Assembly (NCBI RefSeq): GCF_016722925.1
Contig: NZ_JAEQNC010000002.1
Location: 62,001 to 126,000 of the forward strand
Source of the DNA: Phytoamicus setariae
Lineage (GTDB): Bacteria; Pseudomonadota; Alphaproteobacteria; Rhizobiales; Rhizobiaceae
Direction: 5' to 3'
DNA: 64,000 nt
Below are positions 38,928 through 47,241 of this stretch, in pieces; position 1 is the stretch's first letter, and every line of letters begins with the position of its first letter. Position numbers and translations under genes: made by a program. Below the pieces are notes generated by a model. It was not told the origin of the DNA and did no database searches. It saw only the letters and a list, made by a program, of their open reading frames with translations.

Positions 38928-39845
38928 ATGCTCGATCTCAAAACCCCGCGCGATTTCGTTGGTTACGGCCGCAACATTCCCGATCCGAAATGGCCCGGTG
39001 ACGCCAGGATCGCCGTGCAGTTCGTGCTGAATTACGAGGAGGGTGGCGAAAGCTGCATCCTGGATGGCGATCCGTGCTCGGAAAACCTGCTGTCGGAGAT
39101 TGTCGGCGCCGCCGCCTGGCCGGGCCAGCGCAACCTCAATATGGAATCGCTCTACGAATATGGCTCGCGTGCGGGCTTCTGGCGGCTGCACCGCATGTTC
39201 ACATCGCTTGGCGTGCCGGTGACCGTCTATGGCGTAACGCTCGCCATGGCGCGCAACCCGGAAGCCGTCGCCGCCATGAACGAGGCGGGCTGGGAAATCG
39301 CCAGCCACGGCTATCGCTGGCTCGAATACAAGGATTTTTCCGAGGAAGAGGAGCGCAAGCATATCCTCGAAGCGGTGCGCCTGCACACCGAAGTCGCCGG
39401 TGCGCGCCCGCTCGGCATGTATCAGGGCAAGCCTTCCATCAACACGCTCAAGCTGGTGATGGAGGAGGGCGGCTTTCTCTATTCCTCGGACAACTACTCC
39501 GACGATCTGCCCTTCTGGGTGCCGGGGCCGGACGGCAAGCCGTTCCTGATCATTCCCTATACGCTCGAAACCAACGACATGCGGTTTGCCACGCCCCAGG
39601 GGTTCAACTCCGGAGACCAGTTCTACACCTATCTGAAGGACGCCTTCGACACGCTCTATCAGGAAGGCTGTGCCGGCGCGCCGAAGATGATGTCGGTAGG
39701 CCTGCACTGCCGCCTTGTCGGCCGTCCGGGCCGCGCGGCCGCGCTGCGGCGCTTCATCGAATATGTGCTGCACCACGATCACATCTGGGTGCCCAAGCGC
39801 ATCGACATTGCCCGTCACTGGCACGAGCACCACAAGCCGGCGTGA
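38928..39845 (+). CDS. puuE: Allantoinase PuuE (polysaccharide-deacetylase fold)
   Basis: A 305-residue cofactor-independent allantoinase that opens the allantoin ring to allantoate. It starts MLDLKTPRDFVGYGRNIPDP, with NYEEGGESCILDGD, GWEIASHGYRWLEY (the NodB-like His) and VGLHCRLVGRPGR, all typical of PuuE. It is the first of four purine-degradation genes in the window. The next ones (uraD, allA, uraH) are separated from it by two RTX genes and a toxin-antitoxin pair. ATG 38928 is chosen over GTG 38919. Confidence 0.93.
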   Translation: MLDLKTPRDFVGYGRNIPDPKWPGDARIAVQFVLNYEEGGESCILDGDPCSENLLSEIVGAAAWPGQRNLNMESLYEYGSRAGFWRLHRMFTSLGVPVTVYGVTLAMARNPEAVAAMNEAGWEIASHGYRWLEYKDFSEEEERKHILEAVRLHTEVAGARPLGMYQGKPSINTLKLVMEEGGFLYSSDNYSDDLPFWVPGPDGKPFLIIPYTLETNDMRFATPQGFNSGDQFYTYLKDAFDTLYQEGCAGAPKMMSVGLHCRLVGRPGRAAALRRFIEYVLHHDHIWVPKRIDIARHWHEHHKPA

Positions 39846-39861
39846 TAGGGGGGCGTACGGA

Positions 39862-39885
39862 AGCGCGGCCATTCCCGGCCGCGCT
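39862..39885. terminator. Bidirectional hairpin between puuE and RTX-G
   Basis: AGCGCGGCC, loop ATTCCC, GGCCGCGCT: a perfect 9-bp stem between convergent genes. CTCATTTC follows on the plus side. Confidence 0.65.
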
Positions 39886-39891
39886 CTCATT

Positions 39892-42810
39892 TCAAATCAG
39901 GAAATCCCCGGCATCGAGGTCGGCGAGCTTCACGCCCTGCAGGGTGATAGTGTCGCCATTCAGACCGTCGATCTCCACGCCGCCCTTCACCGTATCGACG
40001 TGGTTGGCCATCAGATCCTTGAAGTTGGCGATGGCGGAAACCGTCCTGATATCGAGGATGTCGTGTGTGGCGCCCTTCGCGTTGAAGTCGAGAATAATGT
40101 CGGCATCGTCGCCCTTCCTGAAGACGAATGTATCTGGCCCGGCCATGCCCTTGAGCGTGTCGTCGCCGCCCTTGCCGGTGAGGATGTCCTTTCCGGCGGT
40201 GCCGGTGAGCTTGTCGTTGCCGTTGTCGCCCGTGAACGTGTCCACGACGTCGGTCAGTTTGAAGACAAGCGTGTTGGGCGTGGCATCCGCGTTCGTACCG
40301 CCGTTCTTTTTTCCACCATCATCGTAGACGGTGAATGTCAGCGACGCATATTTGTCCCCAAAGCCGTTCTTGTCTCCCTTGAATGTCAGCGAAGCCAGAT
40401 CGGCCGCGTCGATCGTATGACCTTCAAGAACGACCTTCCGGCCGAGCATGAAATCGCCTTTGCCCTTGATATCGTTGATGACGACCTGGCTCAAATGGTG
40501 GGCGCCGTCGTCGGCCGGGTCAGAAAAGCCGAACGTGCCGGCCGAGAACTTGAATGTCTTGTCCTCATTCACCGTCAATTGCGCATCCGTGCCTTCCGGA
40601 GCGTCGTTGACCGGCGAGACGTTGATGGTGAGGACGTTGGGCGACTGGTCGGTATCCTGCCCGCCGTTGCTGGTGCCGCCGTCATCGACGACGGCGAATT
40701 TGAGGGTCAACCCGGTGCCGTTGTAATTCTTGTCAGGCGTGTAGACCAGGTCGCCAAGATCGGCCACGGCGATAATGTCATCGAGGTGGACTTGCTGACC
40801 CCGAAAGGCAATGGAGCCGGCATAAGTGCCGTCCACGATCTTGATGGCGGCAAAGCGGTTTGGCGCGGCCGGATCGTCGGGGTCAGAAAATCCGAAATCG
40901 GCAGCCGTGAAGCTGTAGCTGCCGTCTTCCAGTAACGACAGCGTCTTGTCAGTGCCGCTCGGGGCGCTGTTGACGACGCCGATTGTAAAGCTGATCGTGT
41001 TCGGTGACTGGTCGGTATCCTGCCCGCCATTGGTCTTGCCACCATTGTCCTGGACCTGGAAGGTGAAGGCATCGCTGCCGGCTTGTGCCGAACTGATGTC
41101 CGGGGTCCAGACCAGTTTGCCGATATCCGCGGCTGCTATCACGTCGCCGGGCAAAACCGCAGCGCCATTCAGCTTCAGGTTACCTGTTGCAGGCAAGGTG
41201 GTGATAATGATCGCCTTCAAGGTCCCGCCATCGCTGTCGGTGAAGCCGAAATCGGCAGTGTCGAATGTCTTTTGCCCGTCCTCGTTCACCGCAAAGGCGT
41301 TGTCCTTGCCTGCGGGAGCTTCGTTGAAGGGCTGCGTGAAGGAAATGGTGTTCGGTGTCTGGTCGGTGTTCTTGCCGCCTCCCGCCGTTCCGCCGTCGTC
41401 GACGACCTGGAAGGTGAATTGCCCCAGGGACTTGCCTGTCGTGCCGCCCGTGGGCCGGAAGAGCAGAAAGCCGATCTCACTCGCGTCGATCACCTGTCCG
41501 GCGGTGACCGCGACGTTGTTGAGGGTGAGGGTGCCTTTATCCGGAAGCGTCGTGATGATGATCGATTCAAGCTGGTTGCCGTTCGCATCGCCGTAGCCGA
41601 AATCGGCCAGCGTGAAGTTGTGGGTCTGGCTGCTGTTGGCGAACGCGATCGTCTTGTCGGTGCCGGTGGGGGCGTCGTTGGTGACGTGGAACACCCGCTG
41701 ATAGATATCGTAACCGCCGTTGCCCTTTGCTCGCCAGGCGACGACCCATCCGCCGTCATCGAGAGCCGCGACCGATGGCTCCCATTGGTTGTCGGCGGTC
41801 GTGACGTTGACCTGTATCTCGCTGCCGTTCTTGCTGCCGTCGGCATTGAACACCTGGGCGAAGACGCCGGCCCAATAGCCATCCGTTGACGGGGTCGTGG
41901 ACCCTGGTTTGATATCGTCGGTCCATGTCACGACGAAGCCGCCGCCTGCAAGCTGCGTGACGTCGGAATCGTACTGATTGCCCACCTTACTGGTATTCAC
42001 CGGGAATTCGCCACCTACGGGCGAACCGCTGGCGTCGTAGATGCGACCGTAAATGCCGGAGCCATCCTGATCGGGCGATGTCCATGTCACCAGGAAGCCG
42101 CCATTGGCAAGGCGGGTCACCGCCTGTTCCGTCTGGTCTCCGGCGGTGGTGGCGTTGATCAACCGCTCACCACCGATCTTGGCGCCGTTCGAGCCGTATA
42201 TCTGCGCGTAAATGCCCGATCCGTCCTGGCCTGATGACGTCCATGTGACGACCCAGCCCCCGCCGGAAAGTTCTGTTACTGCGCTGTTGGTCTGCCCACC
42301 GGCGGTGACCGTGTTCACCCGGTTTTCCGCGCCGCTTTTGGCCCCTGCGGATGTGTATCGCTGCTGGTAGATCCCGCCGCCATCGCCGTCCTGGGCATCC
42401 GATGTCCATGTGATCACCCAGCCGCCATCCGAAAGCGCGGCGATGGAGGAGTCGCTCTGCCTGCCCGTGTAATAGGTATTGACGGGAGTACCCTGGGAAT
42501 AGACATCCCATCCCCGATCTCCGACCGGGTCGTAAGTCATGGTGCCGGCCGCAACAATGTTGCCGCTTGTCGTCAGGGCGGCGGAACTCTCGTTCGATAA
42601 TGTGGCCGACAACAGCCTTACGACATTTCCGTTCGTGCTGCCATCGGCATTGTAGCTCTGGCTGAAGAAGCCGTCACTGTTGGTGGCCGGGTTGGACCAG
42701 GACGTCCAGGCGACTATCCACCCCACGGCCGGTCTGGAAATGACGATCGGCTGGGACTGGTTCAAGAAATCGCCCAACACCAGTATTTCCGCACTTGACG
42801 TAATGCTCAT
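39892..42810 (-). CDS. RTX paralogue G: composite adhesin-like RTX protein
   Basis: A 972-residue protein unlike the other paralogues in its N-terminal part. Residues about 20-375 hold six or seven repeats of the type G-G-W-V-V-T-W-T-S-x-x-Q-D-G-S-G-I-Y, which look like blades of a propeller. Residues about 380-860 hold four cadherin-like tandem repeats, with NEAPAGKDNAFAVNEDGQKT, F-D-T-A-D-F-G-F-T-D, and FQVVDDGGTAGGGKNTDQTP. The C-terminus is RTX-like (GNDKLTGTAGKDILTGKGGD, TLKGMAGPDTFVF) and closes GDTITLQGVKLADLDAGDFL. The build is that of large secreted adhesins. A 14-bp palindrome lies 48 bp upstream of the start. Confidence 0.82.
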   Translation of the reverse strand: MSITSSAEILVLGDFLNQSQPIVISRPAVGWIVAWTSWSNPATNSDGFFSQSYNADGSTNGNVVRLLSATLSNESSAALTTSGNIVAAGTMTYDPVGDRGWDVYSQGTPVNTYYTGRQSDSSIAALSDGGWVITWTSDAQDGDGGGIYQQRYTSAGAKSGAENRVNTVTAGGQTNSAVTELSGGGWVVTWTSSGQDGSGIYAQIYGSNGAKIGGERLINATTAGDQTEQAVTRLANGGFLVTWTSPDQDGSGIYGRIYDASGSPVGGEFPVNTSKVGNQYDSDVTQLAGGGFVVTWTDDIKPGSTTPSTDGYWAGVFAQVFNADGSKNGSEIQVNVTTADNQWEPSVAALDDGGWVVAWRAKGNGGYDIYQRVFHVTNDAPTGTDKTIAFANSSQTHNFTLADFGYGDANGNQLESIIITTLPDKGTLTLNNVAVTAGQVIDASEIGFLLFRPTGGTTGKSLGQFTFQVVDDGGTAGGGKNTDQTPNTISFTQPFNEAPAGKDNAFAVNEDGQKTFDTADFGFTDSDGGTLKAIIITTLPATGNLKLNGAAVLPGDVIAAADIGKLVWTPDISSAQAGSDAFTFQVQDNGGKTNGGQDTDQSPNTISFTIGVVNSAPSGTDKTLSLLEDGSYSFTAADFGFSDPDDPAAPNRFAAIKIVDGTYAGSIAFRGQQVHLDDIIAVADLGDLVYTPDKNYNGTGLTLKFAVVDDGGTSNGGQDTDQSPNVLTINVSPVNDAPEGTDAQLTVNEDKTFKFSAGTFGFSDPADDGAHHLSQVVINDIKGKGDFMLGRKVVLEGHTIDAADLASLTFKGDKNGFGDKYASLTFTVYDDGGKKNGGTNADATPNTLVFKLTDVVDTFTGDNGNDKLTGTAGKDILTGKGGDDTLKGMAGPDTFVFRKGDDADIILDFNAKGATHDILDIRTVSAIANFKDLMANHVDTVKGGVEIDGLNGDTITLQGVKLADLDAGDFLI

Positions 42811-43314
42811 GATACGCCCCCTGAAACTGAAAAGAACTGCTCAACAGTTGGGGTGGACGCTAATATTAGCGGTAGAATTGCACAAGGAAAATTTACATAT
42901 AAAAGCTGTATAGATGCCACTGATAGTAACAAGCCGCGGCCATTCGCGGTCACGTCGAAAGCATTTCAAGAATTCTTTATTTGCATCTAGCTGCGCAGGC
43001 CCGTCGCGCCTCCTGCTGGGTTACGGGCGGGTGGAGGCGGGACCTTGACAAGGTCTGGTGCCAAAACGCTTCGATACCGCCGGCAGGGAATTTTGTCCCA
43101 ATCCGGGGACGGAATTCCCCACAAGGATCCGATTGCCATTCGTTAGCCATGATCGGTATTTGAGGCAGACACGCAATTGACCGCACCGTGGGCTTCAACT
43201 TACGGTGCGCGCGAAGCGTTGCCACGCTTTATGGGAAGCGCCGTCGTCGACACATGTCGGGGGCGGTCTTTTGTTGCCAATAACCAATCGGACCGGTTCG
43301 ATGGAGGAGATTTT
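42811..43314. other. Divergent intergenic region between RTX-G and RTX-H
   Basis: About 500 bp without a credible gene. The part next to RTX-G (42840-42980) is A+T rich and contains the palindrome at 42858. The part next to RTX-H is G+C rich with no family resemblance. Promoters for both RTX genes should lie here. Confidence 0.5.
42858..42871. promoter_or_regulatory. Palindrome CGCTAATATTAGCG upstream of RTX-G
   Basis: A perfect 14-bp palindrome 48 bp before the RTX-G start. A related, longer version (CGCTATTAATATTAGCG) occurs at 49985. Role inferred from symmetry and position. Confidence 0.4.
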
Positions 43315-44019
43315 ATGGCAAGGCTCGAGAGCACCGACCTGCTCGGCGGTTATCGCAGGCTGGAGCGTATCTACGACGAGAAATCCATTGTCCTGCCTGA
43401 TGCCAATCAGACGGCGAGAAACGCCATTTTCATCGATCACCGCAACGATTCGGAGGTCGTCCTGTTTGGAGCCGGTTTGACCTACAAGGAAGGGCAGGTA
43501 ACCGGCGGCACCGTCAAGGTGGTGAGCTTCAACAACAGCGACGGTTCGCCGATGCTGACGCTCGAGGCCGGCAAGTTCGATGCCGCGCAATTGCATGATT
43601 TGCTGGTGTCGGCCAACGGCGTTGAAAAGCTCATCAGAAAGCTCCTGAGCGGAGACGACGAATTCACAGGTTCGTCTCTTGACGACTACATAAGCTCGGG
43701 TGCGGGCGACGACCGGGTGCATGCTGGTGCTGGCGACGACATCATCGATGGCGGCCGTGGCGACGATCACCTGCGGGGCGGGGCGGGTTCGGACATCTTC
43801 ATTTTTCAACGAAACAGCGGCAAGGATGTCATCGCCGATTTCGACGCCAGTGGCGGTCGCGACAGGCAGGACTATCTCGATATCGATCGGGGCGATATTG
43901 TCGACATCAGGAAGTCCGGCGACGATGTGATCATCGATCTCGGCGGCGGCGATACGCTGACGCTTCTGGATGTCGCGAGGAAAGACATCAGCAAGGCGGA
44001 TTTCGACATGAACCTGTAG
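43315..44019 (+). CDS. RTX paralogue H: short RTX protein
   Basis: A 234-residue protein lacking the N-x-G beta-helix part. The N-terminal half (MARLESTDLLGGYRRLERIY and about 110 further residues) is not recognised. The second half has LSGDDEFTGSSLDDYISSGA, GDDRVHAGAGDDIIDGGRGD, DHLRGGAGSDIFIF and the closing KDVIADFDAS, GDDVIIDLGGGDTLTLLDVA. It thus has four calcium-binding repeats and the standard C-terminal block, with a variant end (DFDMNL). GGAGGAGA at 43303 sets ATG 43315. It is divergent from RTX-G and is followed by uraD. Confidence 0.8.
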   Translation: MARLESTDLLGGYRRLERIYDEKSIVLPDANQTARNAIFIDHRNDSEVVLFGAGLTYKEGQVTGGTVKVVSFNNSDGSPMLTLEAGKFDAAQLHDLLVSANGVEKLIRKLLSGDDEFTGSSLDDYISSGAGDDRVHAGAGDDIIDGGRGDDHLRGGAGSDIFIFQRNSGKDVIADFDASGGRDRQDYLDIDRGDIVDIRKSGDDVIIDLGGGDTLTLLDVARKDISKADFDMNL

Positions 44020-44174
44020 CCGCAGCAGCAGATTTTTCCGGTTCTGCGGGGCGATTTGTCGACCGGAAAATCGCGACATCATTGCCTGAAAAGCGGCTCG
44101 ACAAGCCCCTGCGCCGGCGCTACTGCTTGGCGCTCAAATCACCACCAGTTTTGAAGAAGGTCGGGAGCGAGCAT

Positions 44175-44663
44175 ATGGATAGGTCGGAATTTCTGTCGCG
44201 CTTCGGCGGTGTTTTCGAGCATTCCGCCTGGATCGCCGAGCGGGCGTGGGACAAGGGCAGTCTGCCGGCCGCACTCGACGCGGGCAATGTTCACGCTGCG
44301 CTTTCGACTGAATTCCGGCTGGCAAGCGAGGATGAGCGGCTCAAGGTGCTGCGCGCCCACCCCGATCTTGCAGGAAAACTGGCGGTCGCCGGCGAACTGA
44401 CCGACGATAGCCGCAACGAGCAGGCCGGCGCCGGATTGGACCGCCTCAGCGAAACGGAGTTTGCCCGCTTCACCGACCTCAATACCCGCTATCAGACCAA
44501 GTTCGGCTTTCCCTTCATCATTGCGGTCAAAGGGCTGGGCAAGGACGAGATCCTGCATGCCTTCGAGAACCGCATCCACCACACCCGCCCGGTCGAATTC
44601 GAAACGGCGTGCCGCGAGGTGGAGAAGATCGCCGCGCTCAGGCTGAAGGCGATGACGTTCTGA
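44175..44663 (+). CDS. uraD: OHCU decarboxylase UraD
   Basis: A 162-residue 2-oxo-4-hydroxy-4-carboxy-5-ureidoimidazoline decarboxylase, giving S-allantoin in urate breakdown. Visible: FEHSAWIAERAWD (conserved catalytic His in FEHS), RAHPDLAGKLA, DDSRNEQAGAGLD and FGFPFIIAVKG. GGGAG precedes ATG 44175. It belongs functionally with puuE, allA and uraH. Confidence 0.94.
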   Translation: MDRSEFLSRFGGVFEHSAWIAERAWDKGSLPAALDAGNVHAALSTEFRLASEDERLKVLRAHPDLAGKLAVAGELTDDSRNEQAGAGLDRLSETEFARFTDLNTRYQTKFGFPFIIAVKGLGKDEILHAFENRIHHTRPVEFETACREVEKIAALRLKAMTF

Positions 44664-44735
44664 CGGTCGGCCGCTGTGGCCTGGCGATGTCAGCCGATTT
44701 AGTCCGTGACAGGCGTCAAAGCACGCGTGGCTATC

Positions 44736-44848
44736 GCCTCTCATCCGCCCTGCCGGGCACCTTCTCCCCGCAGGCGGGGAGAAGGGACAAGCGGCGACCT
44801 CTCTGTTTCCCTCTCCCCGCTCGCGGGGAGAGGGCCAGGGTGAGGGGC
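44736..44848. repeat. RIME-like palindromic mosaic element
   Basis: Starts CTCTCATCCGCCCTGCCGGG, with TTCTCCCCGC-AGG-CGGGGAGAA and CTCTCCCCGCTCGCGGGGAG, and ends GGTGAGGGGC. It shares the arrangement of the element at 36705 and lies between uraD and the RES toxin gene, downstream of both. Confidence 0.85.
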
Positions 44849-44867
44849 ATGCAGCATCGCGCTGTAG

Positions 44868-45554
44868 TCAGCCGTGTAAAATCTCTGGCTCCCGGCTGCC
44901 CGCCCAGCGAAATGTCACCGACCCACCGAGCCTGATATTCTGGACAAGATGTGGACGGAAGGCGACAAGGCAGGTGCCGCCCGCTGCTCGAACGGAGGGA
45001 TAGACGATGCCATTGCCACCTGCTCTGAATATTTGCCGCGCCATGGCTTGGCCGGCGGGATAGGCAATGGCGGTATCCGCGCCGAGATAAACAGCGTCTT
45101 CGATCGTCCTGACATCATGGAACGGCCCCATGAAACCGGCCAGAACCTCGCGGTAGGCGGTGATGTTGTCGTAGACGCCGGTGTTGTCCAGTTCACGGGT
45201 GAGGTGAAAGACCACCTCTGCCCGGGCAGTCATCGTCGTATTGTTGCCGATGGCGGCATACCACGCGCCGCGTCGTTCATCGTTGAAGCGGTTGCCGCCC
45301 GGCTTGACGTAGCAGAACGCGGCGTTGACATAGGTATAGCCGTAGCCTGATGCCTCGCTGAGCAGTTCGGCCGGATCCACGCCGTCAGGCATTGCGGGCG
45401 GCGACAGCCGAGACGATGTGAGGCCTTCAAGCTTTTCGAGAAAATCCCGAGCCTCGTCGTTGTCGCAAAGCGGTGTGAGCGCCGGCTCCTTGATATAGGC
45501 GGTCGGGATCAGCCGGATGGTGCCGGGCTCGTTGATATCTGAGATTGGGATCAC
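44868..45554 (-). CDS. RES domain toxin
   Basis: A 228-residue protein with a RES domain: RLIPTAYIKEP at the start, NRFNDERRGAWYAA containing the conserved Arg and Glu, and a Ser in VYPSVRAAGGTCLVAF. RES toxins of Xre-RES pairs destroy cellular NAD+. The start overlaps the antitoxin stop (ATGA), with the antitoxin gene first, the normal order for this family. The pair lies inside the purine degradation cluster. Confidence 0.88.
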   Translation of the reverse strand: MIPISDINEPGTIRLIPTAYIKEPALTPLCDNDEARDFLEKLEGLTSSRLSPPAMPDGVDPAELLSEASGYGYTYVNAAFCYVKPGGNRFNDERRGAWYAAIGNNTTMTARAEVVFHLTRELDNTGVYDNITAYREVLAGFMGPFHDVRTIEDAVYLGADTAIAYPAGQAMARQIFRAGGNGIVYPSVRAAGGTCLVAFRPHLVQNIRLGGSVTFRWAGSREPEILHG

Positions 45555-45943
45555 ATGCCGCCCCGGAGCGCGTCGATATGATTGCGGACCTTCATCATCG
45601 CTGGTATGCCGCCCTCGATCATGTAGGCCAGCGGCATGCGGCCTGAATAGGGGAGGCCCTTGTTGGGTGTTTTCGGCCAGCCATATTCCAATGGTCCGTT
45701 AAACAGCAGGCGAAGTCCCTTGAAGATGCCGATGATCAGGCTCGCCCGCATCAGTTTATCGCTGTCCAGCGTGCCGCGGAACTGGCCGGCCTTCATTCTG
45801 TTCCAGGTCGCCAGCGGCACGTCGAACAAGGCGGCTGCCTCGGCGTTTTTCAGCCTCCAGAGATCGGCAGCGCGGCTCACCGCCTCAACCACCACGGGTG
45901 TCTTATCTGGCATCGCCTGTTGCAAATCCCGTAGCGCTGGCAT
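45551..45943 (-). CDS. Xre/MbcA/ParS-type antitoxin
   Basis: A 130-residue partner of the RES toxin. The N-terminal part is a helix-turn-helix (AEAAALFDVPLATWNRMKAG). The C-terminal toxin-binding part has IIGIFKGLRLLF, then WPKTPNKGLPYSGRMPLAYM and EGGIPAMMKVRNHIDAL, the DUF2384-like pattern. AGGGAAAGG lies before ATG 45943. A perfect palindrome is 24 bp upstream. It presumably represses its own operon. Confidence 0.88.
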   Translation of the reverse strand: MPALRDLQQAMPDKTPVVVEAVSRAADLWRLKNAEAAALFDVPLATWNRMKAGQFRGTLDSDKLMRASLIIGIFKGLRLLFNGPLEYGWPKTPNKGLPYSGRMPLAYMIEGGIPAMMKVRNHIDALRGGM

Positions 45944-45967
45944 GACGAGTACCTTTCCCTGTTGATG

Positions 45968-45983
45968 CGTATCATATGATACG
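45968..45983. promoter_or_regulatory. Operator candidate of the RES-Xre operon
   Basis: CGTATCATATGATACG, a perfect 16-bp palindrome just upstream of the antitoxin gene, followed by a CGAAA-AATCG-TTTCG inverted repeat. Position fits autoregulation by the antitoxin helix-turn-helix. Confidence 0.65.
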
Positions 45984-46123
45984 AAAAATCGTTTCGTCAA
46001 GGGCGATGATCGATGCGATTGACATCGCTGCCCGATTGAATAGCTTGCGGCACGAATTCGGGATCCCGGCGCGCACCGTGCGATGCGCCGTCGCGGCGCC
46101 CGAAACGCCAAACAGGACCTTGC

Positions 46124-46624
46124 ATGACCCAGACCCTTACCATCGAGCCTTTGAGCAGGGCGGTTTTCGCGCCTTTCGGCGATGTCATCGAAGCCGATCC
46201 GGCCACGATGCGGCTCATCAATTCCGGCACCACCGAACGCTATCACGCGCTGGGTAAGGCCGAGGCATCAGGCGATGGGGCGGAAGTTATCTTCAATCTG
46301 TTCCGCGGCCAGCCGCGCGCACTGCCCTACGCGATCGACATGATGGAGCGCCATCCCTACGGAAGCCAGAGTTTCCAGCCGCTGAGTGGCCGGCCCTGGC
46401 TGGTGGTGGTTGCCGAGGATGAAGGCGGAAAACCCGGTCTGCCTCAGGTTTTTCTTGCTCGTGGCGATCAGGGGATCAATTACCGCGCGAATATCTGGCA
46501 TCATCCCTTGATGGCTCTTGGCGAAACCAGTGATTTTCTGGTTGTCGATCGCTCCGGTCCGGAGCATAATCTTGAAGAATACTTCTATCCCCTGTCCTAT
46601 ATTGTTTCTGGAGTTGTGCTGTGA
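46124..46624 (+). CDS. allA: Ureidoglycolate lyase AllA
   Basis: A 166-residue enzyme splitting ureidoglycolate to glyoxylate and urea. It has [11 protein letters not shown] at the N-terminus, [27 protein letters not shown] (metal-site region) and [15 protein letters not shown], all typical of AllA. The stop overlaps the uraH start (GTGA), so the two are cotranscribed. It lies 140 bp from the divergent antitoxin operator. Confidence 0.94.
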   Translation: MTQTLTIEPLSRAVFAPFGDVIEADPATMRLINSGTTERYHALGKAEASGDGAEVIFNLFRGQPRALPYAIDMMERHPYGSQSFQPLSGRPWLVVVAEDEGGKPGLPQVFLARGDQGINYRANIWHHPLMALGETSDFLVVDRSGPEHNLEEYFYPLSYIVSGVVL

Positions 46625-46977
46625 GCGGTCTGACGACACATGTTCTTGATACGGCTCTTGGCATCCCTGCAAAGGGCGTGATGATCGACGTTTTCCGCAT
46701 CCAGGATGAGGTGCGTGATTACCTCAAGACGGTGCGCACCAACGGCGACGGCCGCATAGATGGCGGCCCGATTCTCGAGGGTGAGGATTTTCGCAAAGGG
46801 ACCTACGAGCTGGTCTTTCATGCCGGCGCCTATTTGAAAACGACCGGCCAGAAGCTCCCCGACACCCTGTTTCTCGACATCGTGCCCATCCGGTTCGGCA
46901 TCGCCGATCCGGCGGCCCACTATCACGTGCCGCTGCTCTTGTCGCCATTCGGCTATTCGACCTATCGCGGCAGCTGA
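46621..46977 (+). CDS. uraH: 5-Hydroxyisourate hydrolase
   Basis: A 118-residue transthyretin-like hydrolase acting on 5-hydroxyisourate, upstream of UraD in urate breakdown. It has the N-terminal [14 protein letters not shown] with catalytic His7, the [15 protein letters not shown] segment, PIRFGIAD and the diagnostic C-terminus YRGS. It starts with GTG 46621 overlapping the allA stop. Confidence 0.95.
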   Translation: MSGLTTHVLDTALGIPAKGVMIDVFRIQDEVRDYLKTVRTNGDGRIDGGPILEGEDFRKGTYELVFHAGAYLKTTGQKLPDTLFLDIVPIRFGIADPAAHYHVPLLLSPFGYSTYRGS

Positions 46978-47241
46978 AAGCCAGCAGGTTTTCGACATTG
47001 GTGCACGAATGGCACGGTCCCACCTGACCTGCCGGCTGAAAGCGTGTATTCTCGCTTCTCCCCTCGCACCCGGCGTGAATAAGCCGGGGGCTTGAGACGA
47101 ATAGACCCAATCGAAGCGTTGCAGTGCATGACAGCATGATCCGGAGCCGGCCGGACATCGCGTCAACCGGCTTTCAAGCCTTGTGCAACCAACAGAACTG
47201 TTTCCATTTCGGCTGCATCTGGCCCAAACTGGAGATTGATC

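Noticed and set aside
43022-43110. GAAACA-type regulatory motif upstream of the other RTX genes
   Set aside because: I looked upstream of RTX-B, D, E, F, G, H, I and J and found no GAAACAATTGAAACA core, so the motif is not claimed for them.
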